Notes: generated from the sequence alone by a model not told the origin. A DNA stretch of 15,702 nucleotides from Streptomyces sp. NRRL WC-3549 (GCF_000721935.1 NZ_KL585404.1:14886-30587), one strand, 5' to 3'. Numbered from the stretch's first letter, positions 1 to 7,335 are shown. Made by a program: numbers and translations.

Positions 1-1
1 G

Positions 2-349
2 GTCGCGGTCGCCTCGCTGCCGCCCGGCGGGGCGGGCGAGCCGTACGACGAGACCCGGGACGCCCCCTGGCACCGGACCCGGCTGCTGCTGCGGCTGCAC
101 CGGCACGCCCGCGAGGTGGTCGACGGTGCCCCCGACCCGTCCCTGGCCGGCGCCGTACACGCCCTCGACCTGCACCGGGACGCCGCGGACGCGGCGGGGG
201 ACGCCGCGGCGGCGGCCCGCACCCCGCGGATCGCCCCGGCGACGGCGTACGCGCTGGGCGTGCTGCACGCCGCCCAGCGGCACGAGGTGGAGGCGGCACG
301 CGGACGGTTCCGGGAGACCTGGCCGTACACGGCGGTGACCGCCCCATGA
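2..349 (+). CDS. CHAD domain protein, C-terminal part (partial)
   Basis: An open frame enters from the left edge and ends at TGA 347-349, giving about 115 residues. The fragment is helical and rich in Ala, Arg and His, with a HRTRLLLRLHRHAREV segment and a closing HAAQRHEVEAARGRFRETWP helix. This matches the last helices of CHAD domains, whose conserved His and Arg residues bind polyphosphate. In S. coelicolor, as I recall, a CHAD protein gene (pptA) lies between ppk and a MutT-like gene just upstream of pstS, and the same order is seen here. The stop overlaps the next start as ATGA, so the two genes are probably translationally coupled in a polyphosphate-related operon. The family call rests on a fragment and on synteny. 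Confidence 0.75.
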   Translation, partial: VAVASLPPGGAGEPYDETRDAPWHRTRLLLRLHRHAREVVDGAPDPSLAGAVHALDLHRDAADAAGDAAAAARTPRIAPATAYALGVLHAAQRHEVEAARGRFRETWPYTAVTAP

Positions 350-753
350 GCGACCCGGTACGGGCGGCGGGCTGCGTCCTGTGGCGCCGCGCCCCGCACG
401 GCGGCCCCGAGATCTGCCTGGTCCACCGCCCCCGCTACGACGACTGGTCCTTCCCCAAGGGCAAGCTGAAGCGCGGCGAGACGGCGCTCGAAGGCGCCCT
501 GCGCGAGGTCCTGGAGGAGACGGGCCACCACTGCGTCCCGGGCACCGCCCTGCCCACGGCCCGCTACCTCGTCGGCGGCCGCCCGAAAGAGGTGCGGTAC
601 TGGGCGGCCGAGGCGACGGACGGCACCTTCGTACCCGACGACGAGGTCGACCGCCTGGCCTGGCTCACCCCGCACGCCGCCCGCTCCCGCCTGACCCGCC
701 CCGGCGACCGCGTCCAGCTCGACGCCTTCCTGGCCACCCGCCCCGGGCCCTGA
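346..753 (+). CDS. Nudix (MutT-like) hydrolase
   Basis: 135 residues starting at an ATG that overlaps the CHAD gene stop by 4 nt. A full Nudix box runs from about residue 40 to 62: G, five residues, E, seven residues, then REVLEETGH, supplying the metal-binding glutamates. It is preceded by WSFPKGKL, typical of MutT1-like enzymes that hydrolyse 8-oxo-dGTP or diadenosine/nucleoside polyphosphates to monophosphates. The protein is essentially only the Nudix fold; the C-terminal histidine phosphatase domain of mycobacterial MutT1 is absent. The neighbouring polyphosphate and phosphate-uptake genes suggest a role in nucleotide or phosphate salvage, but the substrate cannot be read from sequence. 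A GC-rich hairpin overlaps the stop codon. Confidence 0.9.
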   Translation: MSDPVRAAGCVLWRRAPHGGPEICLVHRPRYDDWSFPKGKLKRGETALEGALREVLEETGHHCVPGTALPTARYLVGGRPKEVRYWAAEATDGTFVPDDEVDRLAWLTPHAARSRLTRPGDRVQLDAFLATRPGP

Positions 754-781
754 CCGCACCCGCACGACGGCCGGCCCGGGG
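741..781 (+). terminator. Hairpin at end of Nudix gene
   Basis: CCCCGGGCC (741-749) pairs perfectly with GGCCCGGGG (773-781), a 9-bp stem with a 23-nt loop containing the TGA stop. There is no T-tract, which is usual for Streptomyces. A terminator or RNA-stabilising role is inferred. Confidence 0.4.
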
Positions 782-888
782 GCGTGCAGGAGACTCCGCA
801 ACGCTCATCGCCCGAGGAGACACTCCGGAGGCCCCCGGGCCACCCCCACCGACAACCGGCCACCACCCCGACCTGGGCGCACCCACCC

Positions 889-910
889 AGCCCGTCCGGC
901 GCTTGAGGAC
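889..910. repeat. Dispersed Streptomyces intergenic repeat
   Basis: The string CCCGTCCGGCGCTTGAGGAC (891-910), preceded by AG, forms a short hairpin: CGTCC (893-897) with GGACG (907-911). From memory, near-identical strings (CCGTCCGGCGnTTGAGGAC) occur many times in intergenic DNA of Streptomyces genomes. Its function is unknown. Confidence 0.6.
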
Positions 911-937
911 GGAACCCCGAGCCAACCACACCCCGCA

Positions 938-986
938 CCCACACCCGCCGCCCCCGCCAGGCGCCCCACACCCGCCGCCCCCGCCA
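938..986. repeat. 22-nt direct repeat upstream of the pstS PHO box
   Basis: CACACCCGCCGCCCCCGCCA occurs at 940-959 and again at 967-986. The identity extends two further C residues upstream (938 and 965), and the period is 27 nt. Related CACCCCGCACC strings flank both copies. Direct repeats upstream of the pstS PHO box in S. lividans have, as I recall, been linked to carbon-source control of pstS. Equivalence to those repeats is an inference. Confidence 0.65.
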
Positions 987-1023
987 TGCACCCCGCACCC
1001 CCGGAACCGGCCCGCCCGGCACG

Positions 1024-1067
1024 GTTCACCTCCCGTTCACTCCGCCCCGTAGGCCGCTTCACCTGTT
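1024..1067 (+). promoter_or_regulatory. PHO box (PhoP binding site) of pstS
   Basis: Two adjacent 11-nt direct-repeat units, GTTCACCTCCC (1024-1034) and GTTCACTCCGC (1035-1045), fit the Streptomyces PhoP consensus GTTCAYYYRGG-like unit. A third unit, CTTCACCTGTT (1057-1067), stays in exact 11-nt phase after one degenerate unit (1046-1056). The array lies about 110-150 nt upstream of the pstS start and just upstream of TAATTT (1073-1078), a plausible -10. PhoP~P would activate here under phosphate limitation. No good -35 is seen, as expected for PhoP-activated promoters. Confidence 0.85.
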
Positions 1068-1176
1068 CTGCCTAATTTCGGACGTACCAGGTGCACGGCG
1101 CCAAGCCACCGCACCACTCCCCTCGCACGCCGCCCGACCACCGACCGCGGCGGCTCCTGGAAGGAACACCCCGAAA

Positions 1177-2313
1177 GTGAAGCTTCAGCGCAAGAACCGG
1201 CTTCGTGCCACCGCGCTCGGTGCCCTCGCCGTCTCCGGCGCCCTGGTCCTCACGGCGTGCGGTTCGGACGACAACAGCGGCTCCGACGCGGACGGCGGCG
1301 GCAAGACCACCGCGGCCGCGTCCAGCGTCACGTGCGACGGCGCCGAGGGACAGCTTCGGGCCTCCGGGTCCAGCGCCCAGAAGAACGCGATGGACCTCTG
1401 GGTCAAGAACTACATGGCCGCCTGCTCCGGCGTGGAGATCAACTACAACTCCTCCTCGTCCGGTGAGGGCATCGTCGCCTTCAACCAGGGAACCGTCGGC
1501 TTCGCCGGCTCCGACTCGGCCCTGAAGCCCGAAGAGGTCGCCGACTCCAAGAAGATCTGTACGTCCGGCCAGGGCATCAACCTGCCGATGGTCGGCGGCC
1601 CGATCGCGATCGGCTTCCACCTGGAGGGCGTCGACAGCCTCACGCTGGACGCCCCCACGCTCGCCAAGATCTTCGACACCAAGATCAAGAAGTGGAACGA
1701 CCCGGCGATCGCCAAGCTCAACGAGGGCGCCGAGCTCCCGGACAAGGCGATCCAGCCCTTCCACCGCTCCGAGGACTCCGGCACCACGCAGAACCTCGGC
1801 AAGTACCTCGGCGCCGCCGCCCCGGCCGACTGGAAGTACGAGGCCGAGAAGAAGTGGCCCGCCCCCGGTGGCCAGGCCGCGTCCGGCTCCTCCGGCGTCG
1901 CCTCCCAGGTGAAGGCCGTCGACGGCTCGATCGGCTACTTCGAGCTCTCCTACGCCAGCTCGCAGGACATCAGCACCGTCGACATCGACACCGGCAGCGG
2001 CTCCCCCGTCCAGGCCACCTCGGAGAACGCCTCCAAGGCCATCGCCGCCGCCAAGGTCAAGGGCACCGGCAAGGACCTCGCCCTCGACCTCGACTACACC
2101 ACCAAGGCCGAGGGCGCCTACCCGCTGGTCCTGGTGACGTACGAGGTCGTCTGCGACACCGGCAACAAGGCCGACACCCTCGGCACCGTCAAGTCCTTCC
2201 TCACCTACACCGCTTCCGACGAGGGCCAGAAGGTCCTGACGGAGGCCGGCTACGCCCCGATCCCGGCCGAGATCAACGCCAAGGTCCGCGAGACCATCAG
2301 CGCCCTCTCGTAA
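1177..2313 (+). CDS. pstS: Phosphate-binding lipoprotein PstS
   Basis: 378 residues, GTG start preceded by GGAAGGA (1159-1165). It is the extracytoplasmic phosphate receptor of the Pst ABC transporter. The N-terminus is a lipoprotein signal: basic residues 2-10, a hydrophobic core, and lipobox LTAC with lipidated Cys28, followed by a Ser/Asp/Gly-rich linker to about residue 50. Phosphate-binding loops are visible: ASGSSAQ (62-68), FAGSD with Asp113, and RSEDSGTT (197-204, Arg197/Ser201/Gly202/Thr203), plus SGSSGV near 237. Two cysteines early in the mature part and one near the end (C325, VVCDTG) may form a disulfide. It is first in the pst operon under the PHO box. Its C-terminus is separated from pstC by 247 bp of repeats and hairpins, which fits the high PstS abundance known in Streptomyces. 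Confidence 0.97.
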   Translation: MKLQRKNRLRATALGALAVSGALVLTACGSDDNSGSDADGGGKTTAAASSVTCDGAEGQLRASGSSAQKNAMDLWVKNYMAACSGVEINYNSSSSGEGIVAFNQGTVGFAGSDSALKPEEVADSKKICTSGQGINLPMVGGPIAIGFHLEGVDSLTLDAPTLAKIFDTKIKKWNDPAIAKLNEGAELPDKAIQPFHRSEDSGTTQNLGKYLGAAAPADWKYEAEKKWPAPGGQAASGSSGVASQVKAVDGSIGYFELSYASSQDISTVDIDTGSGSPVQATSENASKAIAAAKVKGTGKDLALDLDYTTKAEGAYPLVLVTYEVVCDTGNKADTLGTVKSFLTYTASDEGQKVLTEAGYAPIPAEINAKVRETISALS

Positions 2314-2316
2314 GCC

Positions 2317-2375
2317 GTCCCGGGGACCACACCCCGCCCGGTCCCGGGGACCACACCCCGGGCCGGGTCCCGGGG
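2317..2375. repeat. Tandem 20-nt repeat after pstS
   Basis: GTCCCGGGGACCACACCCCG occurs at 2317-2336 and 2341-2360, period 24. A truncated third copy, GTCCCGGGG, lies at 2367-2375, and a degenerate CCCGGGACCACA at about 2420. Each copy can fold on itself or pair with its neighbour through CCCGGGG/CCCCGGG. It begins 3 nt after the pstS stop codon, so it probably shapes the 3' end of a pstS-only transcript. Confidence 0.7.
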
Positions 2376-2443
2376 CCCACGCCGCAGCCGGCCCCCGAGG
2401 CCGTCCGGGAGCGAAGCCCCCGGGACCACAGAGCCCGCCAGGG

Positions 2444-2493
2444 CGGGGGCGGTCCGGCACACCCCTCCGGCACACCCCTCCGGACCGCCCCCG
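2444..2493 (+). terminator. Long hairpin between pstS and pstC (attenuator candidate)
   Basis: CGGGGGCGGTCCGG (2444-2457) pairs perfectly with CCGGACCGCCCCCG (2480-2493), a 14-bp stem. The 22-nt loop and left arm contain a 13-nt tandem duplication, TCCGGCACACCCC, at 2453-2465 and 2466-2478. No T-tract follows. It probably reduces read-through from pstS into pstCAB, giving more receptor than membrane complex. Confidence 0.7.
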
Positions 2494-2522
2494 TCACCAG
2501 CCCATCCGGTGCACCGCCGCCA

Positions 2523-2541
2523 GGGGAGCCCGAGGCTCCCC
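2523..2541 (+). promoter_or_regulatory. Hairpin just upstream of pstC ribosome binding site
   Basis: GGGGAGCC (2523-2530), loop CGA, GGCTCCCC (2534-2541): a perfect 8-bp stem ending 10 nt before the GGAAAG (2552-2557) that serves the pstC ATG. It could be part of the attenuator or affect pstC translation or mRNA processing. That role is inference. Confidence 0.45.
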
Positions 2542-2560
2542 CACACAGACCGGAAAGACC

Positions 2561-3553
2561 ATGGCTTCCACCACACAGCTCGACATACCACCGGCCCCGC
2601 CGGCCCGACGACGGCGCTCGGGATCCACCGAGCGCGCCGGCGACAAGATCTTCCTGGCCCTCTCACGGGGTTCGGGCATCCTGCTGCTCGTGATCATGGC
2701 GTCGATCGCCGTGTTCCTGAGCTACCGGGCCGCCACCGCCATCTCGGGGGACGAGGGCAACTTCCTCACCACCTTCGACTGGAACCCGGCCGGTGACCCG
2801 CCGGTGTTCGGCATCGCGGTCCTGCTCTTCGGCACGGTCGTCAGCTCGGTCATCGCGATGGTCATCGCGGTTCCGATCGCCGTCGGCATCGCCCTGTTCA
2901 TCTCGCACTACGCGCCGCGCAGACTGGCCGCCCCCCTCGCGTACGTCGTCGACCTGCTCGCCGCCGTGCCCAGCATCGTCTACGGCATCTGGGGCGCACT
3001 CGTCCTCGTGCCGTACCTGGAGGGCCTGAACCTCTGGCTCGACCAGTTCTTCGGCTGGACCTACATCTTCGAGAAGACCGAGGTCGGCGTCGCCCGTTCG
3101 CTCTTCACCGTCGGCATCCTGCTCGCGATCATGATCCTGCCGATCGTGACCAGCGTCAGCCGCGAGGTCTTCCTCCAGGTCCCGAAGACGAACGAGGAGG
3201 CCGCCCTCGCACTGGGCGCGACCCGCTGGGAGGTCATCCGCCTCTCGGTCCTGCCGTTCGGCCGCTCCGGGATCATCTCCGCCTCGATGCTGGGCCTGGG
3301 CCGCGCGCTCGGCGAGACGATGGCCGTCGCCACGGTCCTGTCGCCGAGCTTCCTCATCTCGCTGCACGTGCTCAACCCGGGCGGCGGCACGTTCGCCCAG
3401 AACATCGCCGCCAAGTTCGGTGAGGCCGACGCGTTCGGGCGCGACGCCCTGATCGCCTCCGGTCTCGTCCTGTTCGTCCTGACCCTGCTGGTCAACGGCG
3501 CGGCCCGGCTCATCATCGCCCGCCGCAAGGAGTACTCGGGGGCCAACGCATGA
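2561..3553 (+). CDS. pstC: Phosphate ABC transporter permease PstC
   Basis: 330 residues; ATG with GGAAAG 3 nt upstream. It is one of two membrane subunits forming the phosphate channel. A polar, Arg-rich cytoplasmic N-terminus (1-35) is followed by about six hydrophobic segments, near residues 38-56, 83-113, 123-150, 180-198, 236-262 and 298-316. The EAA loop that docks on PstB is clear: EEAALALGATRWEVIRLSVLP at about 212-232. The sequence before it (ILPIVTSVSREVFLQVP) and the LGRALGETMAV segment after it are typical of PstC. The last codons overlap pstA as ATGA, so the subunits are translationally coupled. Confidence 0.96.
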   Translation: MASTTQLDIPPAPPARRRRSGSTERAGDKIFLALSRGSGILLLVIMASIAVFLSYRAATAISGDEGNFLTTFDWNPAGDPPVFGIAVLLFGTVVSSVIAMVIAVPIAVGIALFISHYAPRRLAAPLAYVVDLLAAVPSIVYGIWGALVLVPYLEGLNLWLDQFFGWTYIFEKTEVGVARSLFTVGILLAIMILPIVTSVSREVFLQVPKTNEEAALALGATRWEVIRLSVLPFGRSGIISASMLGLGRALGETMAVATVLSPSFLISLHVLNPGGGTFAQNIAAKFGEADAFGRDALIASGLVLFVLTLLVNGAARLIIARRKEYSGANA

Positions 3554-4632
3554 GCCACGCCACCACCACCGACATCCAGGACGACCGTCCGAGGACCGCG
3601 CCCCCGCCGCGCGAAGGCGGCCTCAGCAGCCGCAGCCTCCCCCGGTGGGCCCCCCTCGGCTTCGCCGCCCTGTCGATCGCACTCGCCGTCGGTATCAGCA
3701 CGGCCGCCGGATGGCACAGCCGCGTCCAGTGGGGCCTGATCGCCGCCCTGCTCTTCCTGGCCCTCTCGTACGTCACCACGACCGTGGTCGAGAACCAGCG
3801 CCAGGCCAGGGACCGCCTCGCCACCAGCGTCGTCTGGGTGTGCTTCCTCGCGGCCGTCGTCCCGCTCGCCTCGCTGCTCTGGACCACGGTCAGCCGCGGC
3901 TCCGAGCGCCTCGACGGCTACTTCCTCACCCACTCCATGGCCGGGGTCCTCGGCTCGGAGGCCACCGGCGGCGTCTACCACGCGCTGATCGGCACCCTGG
4001 AGCAGGTCGGGATCGCGACCGTGATCTCCGCGCCGCTGGGTCTGCTGACCGCGGTCTACCTGGTGGAGTACGGCAAGGGCACGCTCGCCAAGGCCGTCAC
4101 CTTCTTCGTCGACGTGATGACGGGCATCCCGTCCATCGTGGCCGGCCTCTTCATCCTGTCGATCATGCTGATGGCGACGATCGAACCGTCGGGCCTGATG
4201 GGCGCGCTGGCGCTGACCATCCTCATGGTCCCGGTCGTGGTCCGCTCCACCGAGGAGATGCTCAAGCTCGTCCCCAACGAGCTGCGCGAGGCGGCCCTCG
4301 CCCTGGGCGTCCCCAAGTGGCGCACGATCCTCAAGGTGGTCCTGCCCACCGCGATCGGCGGCATCACCACCGGCGTCATGCTCGCCGTCGCCCGCGTCGC
4401 GGGGGAGACCGCGCCGATCATCCTGCTCGTCTTCGGCAGCCAGCTGATCAACACGAACCCCTTCGAAGGCGCGCAGTCCTCACTGCCGTTCTACATCTAC
4501 GAGCAGTACAAGATCGGCGAGGCGGCGTCCTACGACCGCGCCTGGGCCGCCGCCCTGGTGCTGATCGCCTTCGTCATGATCCTCAACCTGGCGGCCCGCG
4601 GCATCGCCCGCTGGAAGGCCCCCAAGCACTGA
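3550..4632 (+). CDS. pstA: Phosphate ABC transporter permease PstA
   Basis: 360 residues; ATG overlaps the pstC stop by 4 nt. It is the second channel subunit of the Pst transporter. After a polar N-terminus (1-33), two hydrophobic segments (about 36-53 and 60-80) precede the core permease domain, an N-terminal extension common in actinobacterial PstA. The core includes FFVDVMTGIPSIVAGLF (185-201), the EAA loop REAALALGVPKWRTILKVVLP (about 246-266), and VARVAGETAPIILLVFG (280-296). The C-terminus is basic and cytoplasmic. A 75-nt gap containing a small hairpin separates it from pstB. Confidence 0.96.
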   Translation: MSHATTTDIQDDRPRTAPPPREGGLSSRSLPRWAPLGFAALSIALAVGISTAAGWHSRVQWGLIAALLFLALSYVTTTVVENQRQARDRLATSVVWVCFLAAVVPLASLLWTTVSRGSERLDGYFLTHSMAGVLGSEATGGVYHALIGTLEQVGIATVISAPLGLLTAVYLVEYGKGTLAKAVTFFVDVMTGIPSIVAGLFILSIMLMATIEPSGLMGALALTILMVPVVVRSTEEMLKLVPNELREAALALGVPKWRTILKVVLPTAIGGITTGVMLAVARVAGETAPIILLVFGSQLINTNPFEGAQSSLPFYIYEQYKIGEAASYDRAWAAALVLIAFVMILNLAARGIARWKAPKH

Positions 4633-4636
4633 AACC

Positions 4637-4651
4637 CGCGGCTCCGCCGCG
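4637..4651 (+). other. Small hairpin in the pstA-pstB gap
   Basis: CGCGGC (4637-4642), loop TCC, GCCGCG (4646-4651): a perfect 6-bp stem 5 nt after the pstA stop. It may protect the upstream mRNA or attenuate slightly; it is too short to claim as a terminator. Confidence 0.35.
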
Positions 4652-4707
4652 CGGCCGGCCGCTGACGCGGCCCCTCAGCGACCTTTTCGAAAGAAGCAGT
4701 GATCCCC

Positions 4708-5484
4708 ATGGCCAAGCGCATCGACGTCGGCGGCCTCACCGCCTACTACGGCTCCCACAAGGCCATCGAGGACATCTCGATGACCGTGGAACCCCGCTCC
4801 GTGACCGCCTTCATCGGCCCCTCGGGCTGCGGCAAGTCCACCTTCCTGCGCACCCTGAACCGCATGCACGAGGTGACCCCCGGCGGCCGCGTCGAGGGCA
4901 AGGTGCTGCTGGACGACGAGAACCTGTACGGATCCGGCGTCGACCCGGTCACCGTGCGCCGCACCGTCGGCATGGTCTTCCAGCGCCCGAACCCGTTCCC
5001 CACCATGTCGATCTTCGACAACGTCGCGGCGGGCCTTCGGCTGAACGGCTCGTACCGCAAGAACCAGCTCGCCGAGATCGTCGAGAAGTCCCTCCGGGGT
5101 GCCAACCTCTGGAACGAGGTCAAGGACCGCCTGAACAAGCCCGGCTCCGGTCTCTCCGGCGGCCAGCAGCAGCGTCTGTGCATCGCCCGCGCCATCGCGG
5201 TCGAGCCGGACGTGCTGCTGATGGACGAGCCGTGCTCGGCGCTCGACCCGATCTCGACCCTCGCCATCGAGGACCTGGTCGGTGAGCTGAAGGAACGCTT
5301 CACCATCGTCATCGTGACGCACAACATGCAGCAGGCCGCGCGCGTCTCCGACCGCACGGCGTTCTTCAACCTCGCGGCGGTCGGCAAGCCCGGCAGACTG
5401 GTCGAGATCGACGAGACCGAGCGGATCTTCTCCAACCCGTCCGTACAGGCCACCGAGGACTACATCTCCGGCCGCTTCGGATAG
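4708..5484 (+). CDS. pstB: Phosphate ABC transporter ATPase PstB
   Basis: 258 residues from ATG 4708, the usual PstB length. A GTG at 4699 would add three residues but sits only 2 nt after the AAGAAG (4691-4696) that is well placed for the ATG. It is the cytoplasmic nucleotide-binding subunit driving phosphate import. Visible motifs: Walker [10 protein letters not shown] (37-45), Q-loop FQRPNPFP (Gln92), signature LSGGQQQR (149-156), Walker B LLMDEP with catalytic Glu174, D-loop SALD (177-180) and switch VTHNMQQA (His205). Everything needed for ATP hydrolysis is intact. No phoU follows in this operon; the nearest PhoU-like gene is the DUF47 gene facing it. Confidence 0.97.
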   Translation: MAKRIDVGGLTAYYGSHKAIEDISMTVEPRSVTAFIGPSGCGKSTFLRTLNRMHEVTPGGRVEGKVLLDDENLYGSGVDPVTVRRTVGMVFQRPNPFPTMSIFDNVAAGLRLNGSYRKNQLAEIVEKSLRGANLWNEVKDRLNKPGSGLSGGQQQRLCIARAIAVEPDVLLMDEPCSALDPISTLAIEDLVGELKERFTIVIVTHNMQQAARVSDRTAFFNLAAVGKPGRLVEIDETERIFSNPSVQATEDYISGRFG

Positions 5485-5504
5485 ACCCCAGACGGCCTTG
5501 GGGT
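5485..5504 (+). terminator. First hairpin after pstB
   Basis: ACCCCA (5485-5490) pairs with TGGGGT (5499-5504) around an 8-nt loop, directly after the TAG stop. It is weak alone but stands in front of a much stronger hairpin. Confidence 0.4.
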
Positions 5505-5533
5505 GCTGCATGGCGGTGCCACCACAAGGCGAA

Positions 5534-5583
5534 GGGTCCGCCCCCGCTCCCCCGGATTCCTCCAGGAGAGCAGGGGCGGACCC
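5534..5583 (+). terminator. Strong terminator hairpin of the pst operon
   Basis: GGGTCCGCCCC (5534-5544) pairs perfectly with GGGGCGGACCC (5573-5583). After one C-A mismatch the stem continues with GCTC (5546-5549)/GAGC (5568-5571) and further CC/GG pairs, giving an almost closed 50-nt hairpin. It separates pstB from the convergent pit gene. No T-tract, as usual in Streptomyces. Confidence 0.8.
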
Positions 5584-5668
5584 ATGTCCGTCACCAGGGG
5601 CCGGGCCCGCGTCACGGGGCCGGTACGGGGCCAGGTCCGGGGGGCGGGGCAGGGGGCCGAGGCCGGGC

Positions 5669-5716
5669 GTCAGCCCGTCAGCCCGTCCCCGCCGTGAGCC
5701 CGTCAGCCCGTCAGCC
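5669..5716. repeat. GTCAGCCC short tandem repeats at the pit 3' end
   Basis: The 8-mer GTCAGCCC occurs at 5669-5676, 5677-5684 and 5702-5709, with variants GTGAGCCC at 5694-5701 and GTCAGCCG at 5710-5717. The last copy contains the pit stop codon (TCA 5711-5713 on the plus strand). Probably slippage-generated. Confidence 0.6.
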
Positions 5717-6709
5717 GAAGAACAGGTACACGACCCCGTAGCTCAGCGCGGCGACGATCGCCGCGGCCGGCATCGTGATGAACCACCCGAGGATGATGTT
5801 CTTGGCCACGCCCCAGCGCACCGCGTTGACCCGCTTCGTGGCGCCCACACCCATGATCGCCGAGGTGATCACATGAGTCGTGGAGATCGGCGCGTGGAAC
5901 AGGAACGCAGAGCCGAACATGATCGACGCGCCGGTCGTCTCCGCCGCGAACCCCTGCGGCGGGTCCAGCTCGATGATCTTGCGGCCCAGGGTGCGCATGA
6001 TGCGCCAGCCACCGGCGTACGTACCGAGCGACAACATCATCGCGCAGACGATCTTCACCCAGACCGGGATCTGGTCGTTCGGCCCCTCGATGTCGGCGAT
6101 GACCAGCGCCATCACCACGATGCCCATCGTCTTCTGGGCGTCCTGCAGACCGTGGCCCAGGGCCATGGCCGCCGCCGAGACCGTCTGCGCGATACGGAAA
6201 CCGCGCTTGGCCTTGTGCGGGTTGGACTTCCGGAACATCCACATGATGGCGACCATCACCAGATAACCGAAGACCAGCCCTATGACCGGGGAGAGGAACA
6301 TCGGAATGACGATCTTGGACAGCACGCCGTCCCAGTGCACCATCGTCCCGCCGGCCAGCGCCGCGCCGACCATGCCGCCGAACAAGGCGTGGGAGGACGA
6401 GGACGGCAGACCGTAGTACCAGGTGACGAGGTTCCAGATGATCGCGCCGACCAGCGCCGCGAAGAGGATGCCCATCCCCTTCTGGCCCTCGGGCGTGGCG
6501 ATGAGGCCTTCACTGACGGTCTTGGCGACCCCCTGGCCCAGGAAGGCGCCCGCGAGGTTCATCACCGCCGCCATCGCCAGAGCCGCCCGCGGGGTCAGCG
6601 CCCGGGTGGAGACCGAGGTGGCGATGGCGTTCGCCGAGTCGTGGAAGCCGTTCGTATACGTGAAGCCGAGCGCGACGCCGATGGTCACGATCAGCGCAAA
6701 GGTGTCCAC
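5711..6709 (-). CDS. pit: Low-affinity inorganic phosphate permease (PiT family)
   Basis: 332 residues; GTG start with AAGGAG (6721-6726) inside the end of the upstream DUF47 gene. It takes up phosphate, usually as a metal-phosphate complex, by proton symport. Both PiT signature repeats are present: GFHDSANAIATSVSTRALTP (21-40) and GHGLQDAQKTMG (185-196), together with PSSSSHALFGG (102-112) and its counterpart APISTTHVITSAIMG (273-287). About ten hydrophobic segments fill the chain, with a basic loop near 160-172. The start lies 5 nt after the DUF47 stop, so the two form one operon. By position it matches the gene called pitH2 in S. coelicolor, as I recall. Confidence 0.96.
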   Translation of the reverse strand: MDTFALIVTIGVALGFTYTNGFHDSANAIATSVSTRALTPRAALAMAAVMNLAGAFLGQGVAKTVSEGLIATPEGQKGMGILFAALVGAIIWNLVTWYYGLPSSSSHALFGGMVGAALAGGTMVHWDGVLSKIVIPMFLSPVIGLVFGYLVMVAIMWMFRKSNPHKAKRGFRIAQTVSAAAMALGHGLQDAQKTMGIVVMALVIADIEGPNDQIPVWVKIVCAMMLSLGTYAGGWRIMRTLGRKIIELDPPQGFAAETTGASIMFGSAFLFHAPISTTHVITSAIMGVGATKRVNAVRWGVAKNIILGWFITMPAAAIVAALSYGVVYLFFG

Positions 6710-6714
6710 GAGGT

Positions 6715-7335
6715 TCAGGACTCCTTGACCGCGATGGTCTCCACGGTGTTGGCGACGTGCTCGAACGCGTCGGCCGCCTCTTCCAGCACGTCCACGATCT
6801 GCTTGAGCTTCAGCACGTCCATGGCGTCGTACTTACCGTTGAACAGGTGCGCCAGCAGCTTCCGGTGGATCTGGTCGGCCTGGTTCTCCAGGCGGTTGAC
6901 CTCGATCCAGTACTCGGTGAGGTTGTCCATGGTGCGCAGCCCCGGCATCGCCTCGGCCGTGAGCTCCGCCGCCCGGGCCAGCACCTCGATCTGCTGCTCG
7001 ACCCCCTTCGGCAGCTTCTCGATCTGGTACAGCACGACCAGGTCGACCGCTTCCTCCATGAAGTCCATGATGTCGTCGAGCTGCGAGGCCAGGTTGTAGA
7101 TGTCCTCGCGGTCGAACGGTGTGATGAAGGAGGAGTTCAGCTGGTGGAAGATCGCGTGGGTCGCGTCGTCCCCGGCGTGTTCCGCTGCCCGCATACGCTC
7201 CGCGATCTCGACCCGGGAGGCAGAATCCGCCCCGAGCAGTTCCATCAGGAGCTTGGAGCCCGTGACGATGTTGTCCGCGGACGCGGAAAACATGTCGTAG
7301 AAGCTCGTCTCCCTGGGGGTCAGACGAAAGCGCAC
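6715..7335 (-). CDS. DUF47 (PhoU-like) accessory protein of the Pit permease
   Basis: 206 residues; GTG start with GAGGA (7342-7346) 6 nt upstream. All-helical PhoU-like fold of the DUF47/TIGR00153 family, whose genes nearly always precede pit. Conserved acidic/His motifs typical of the metal-binding helices are present: EHAGDDATH (52-60), FDREDIYNLASQLDDIMDFMEE (74-95) and LENQADQIHRKL (149-160). No membrane segment. Such proteins are thought to regulate or assist phosphate transport through the partner permease; the mechanism is not established. It is first gene of the DUF47-pit operon and divergent from csoR, sharing a 188-bp promoter region. Confidence 0.93.
   Translation of the reverse strand: MRFRLTPRETSFYDMFSASADNIVTGSKLLMELLGADSASRVEIAERMRAAEHAGDDATHAIFHQLNSSFITPFDREDIYNLASQLDDIMDFMEEAVDLVVLYQIEKLPKGVEQQIEVLARAAELTAEAMPGLRTMDNLTEYWIEVNRLENQADQIHRKLLAHLFNGKYDAMDVLKLKQIVDVLEEAADAFEHVANTVETIAVKES

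Larger units (their letters stand above)
754..1176 (+). other. 423-bp intergenic region upstream of pstS
   Basis: No convincing gene. From left to right it holds the right arm of the Nudix-end hairpin, a short element I recognise as a common Streptomyces intergenic repeat (889-910), a C-rich block with a long direct repeat (938-986), PHO-box units (1024-1067), a possible -10 (TAATTT, 1073-1078), and an approximately 100-nt leader ending in the pstS ribosome binding site GGAAGGA (1159-1165). Open frames on the minus strand here are Gly/Arg/Val-rich products of GC bias and look non-coding. Confidence 0.7.

Noticed and set aside
938..986. CRISPR-like array
   Set aside because: Only two repeat copies in low-complexity C-rich DNA, 5-nt spacer and no cas genes.
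1072..2475. 467-aa minus-strand open frame opposite pstS
   Set aside because: Gly/Val/Leu-rich antisense shadow caused by GC3 bias; pstS on the other strand is unmistakable.
4699..4707. Upstream GTG start for PstB
   Set aside because: Only 2 nt from the ribosome binding site and adds three residues not expected in PstB; ATG 4708 gives the usual 258 residues.
5498..7099. 533-aa plus-strand open frame across the pit and DUF47 genes
   Set aside because: Arg/His/Asp-rich shadow of two well-recognised minus-strand proteins.
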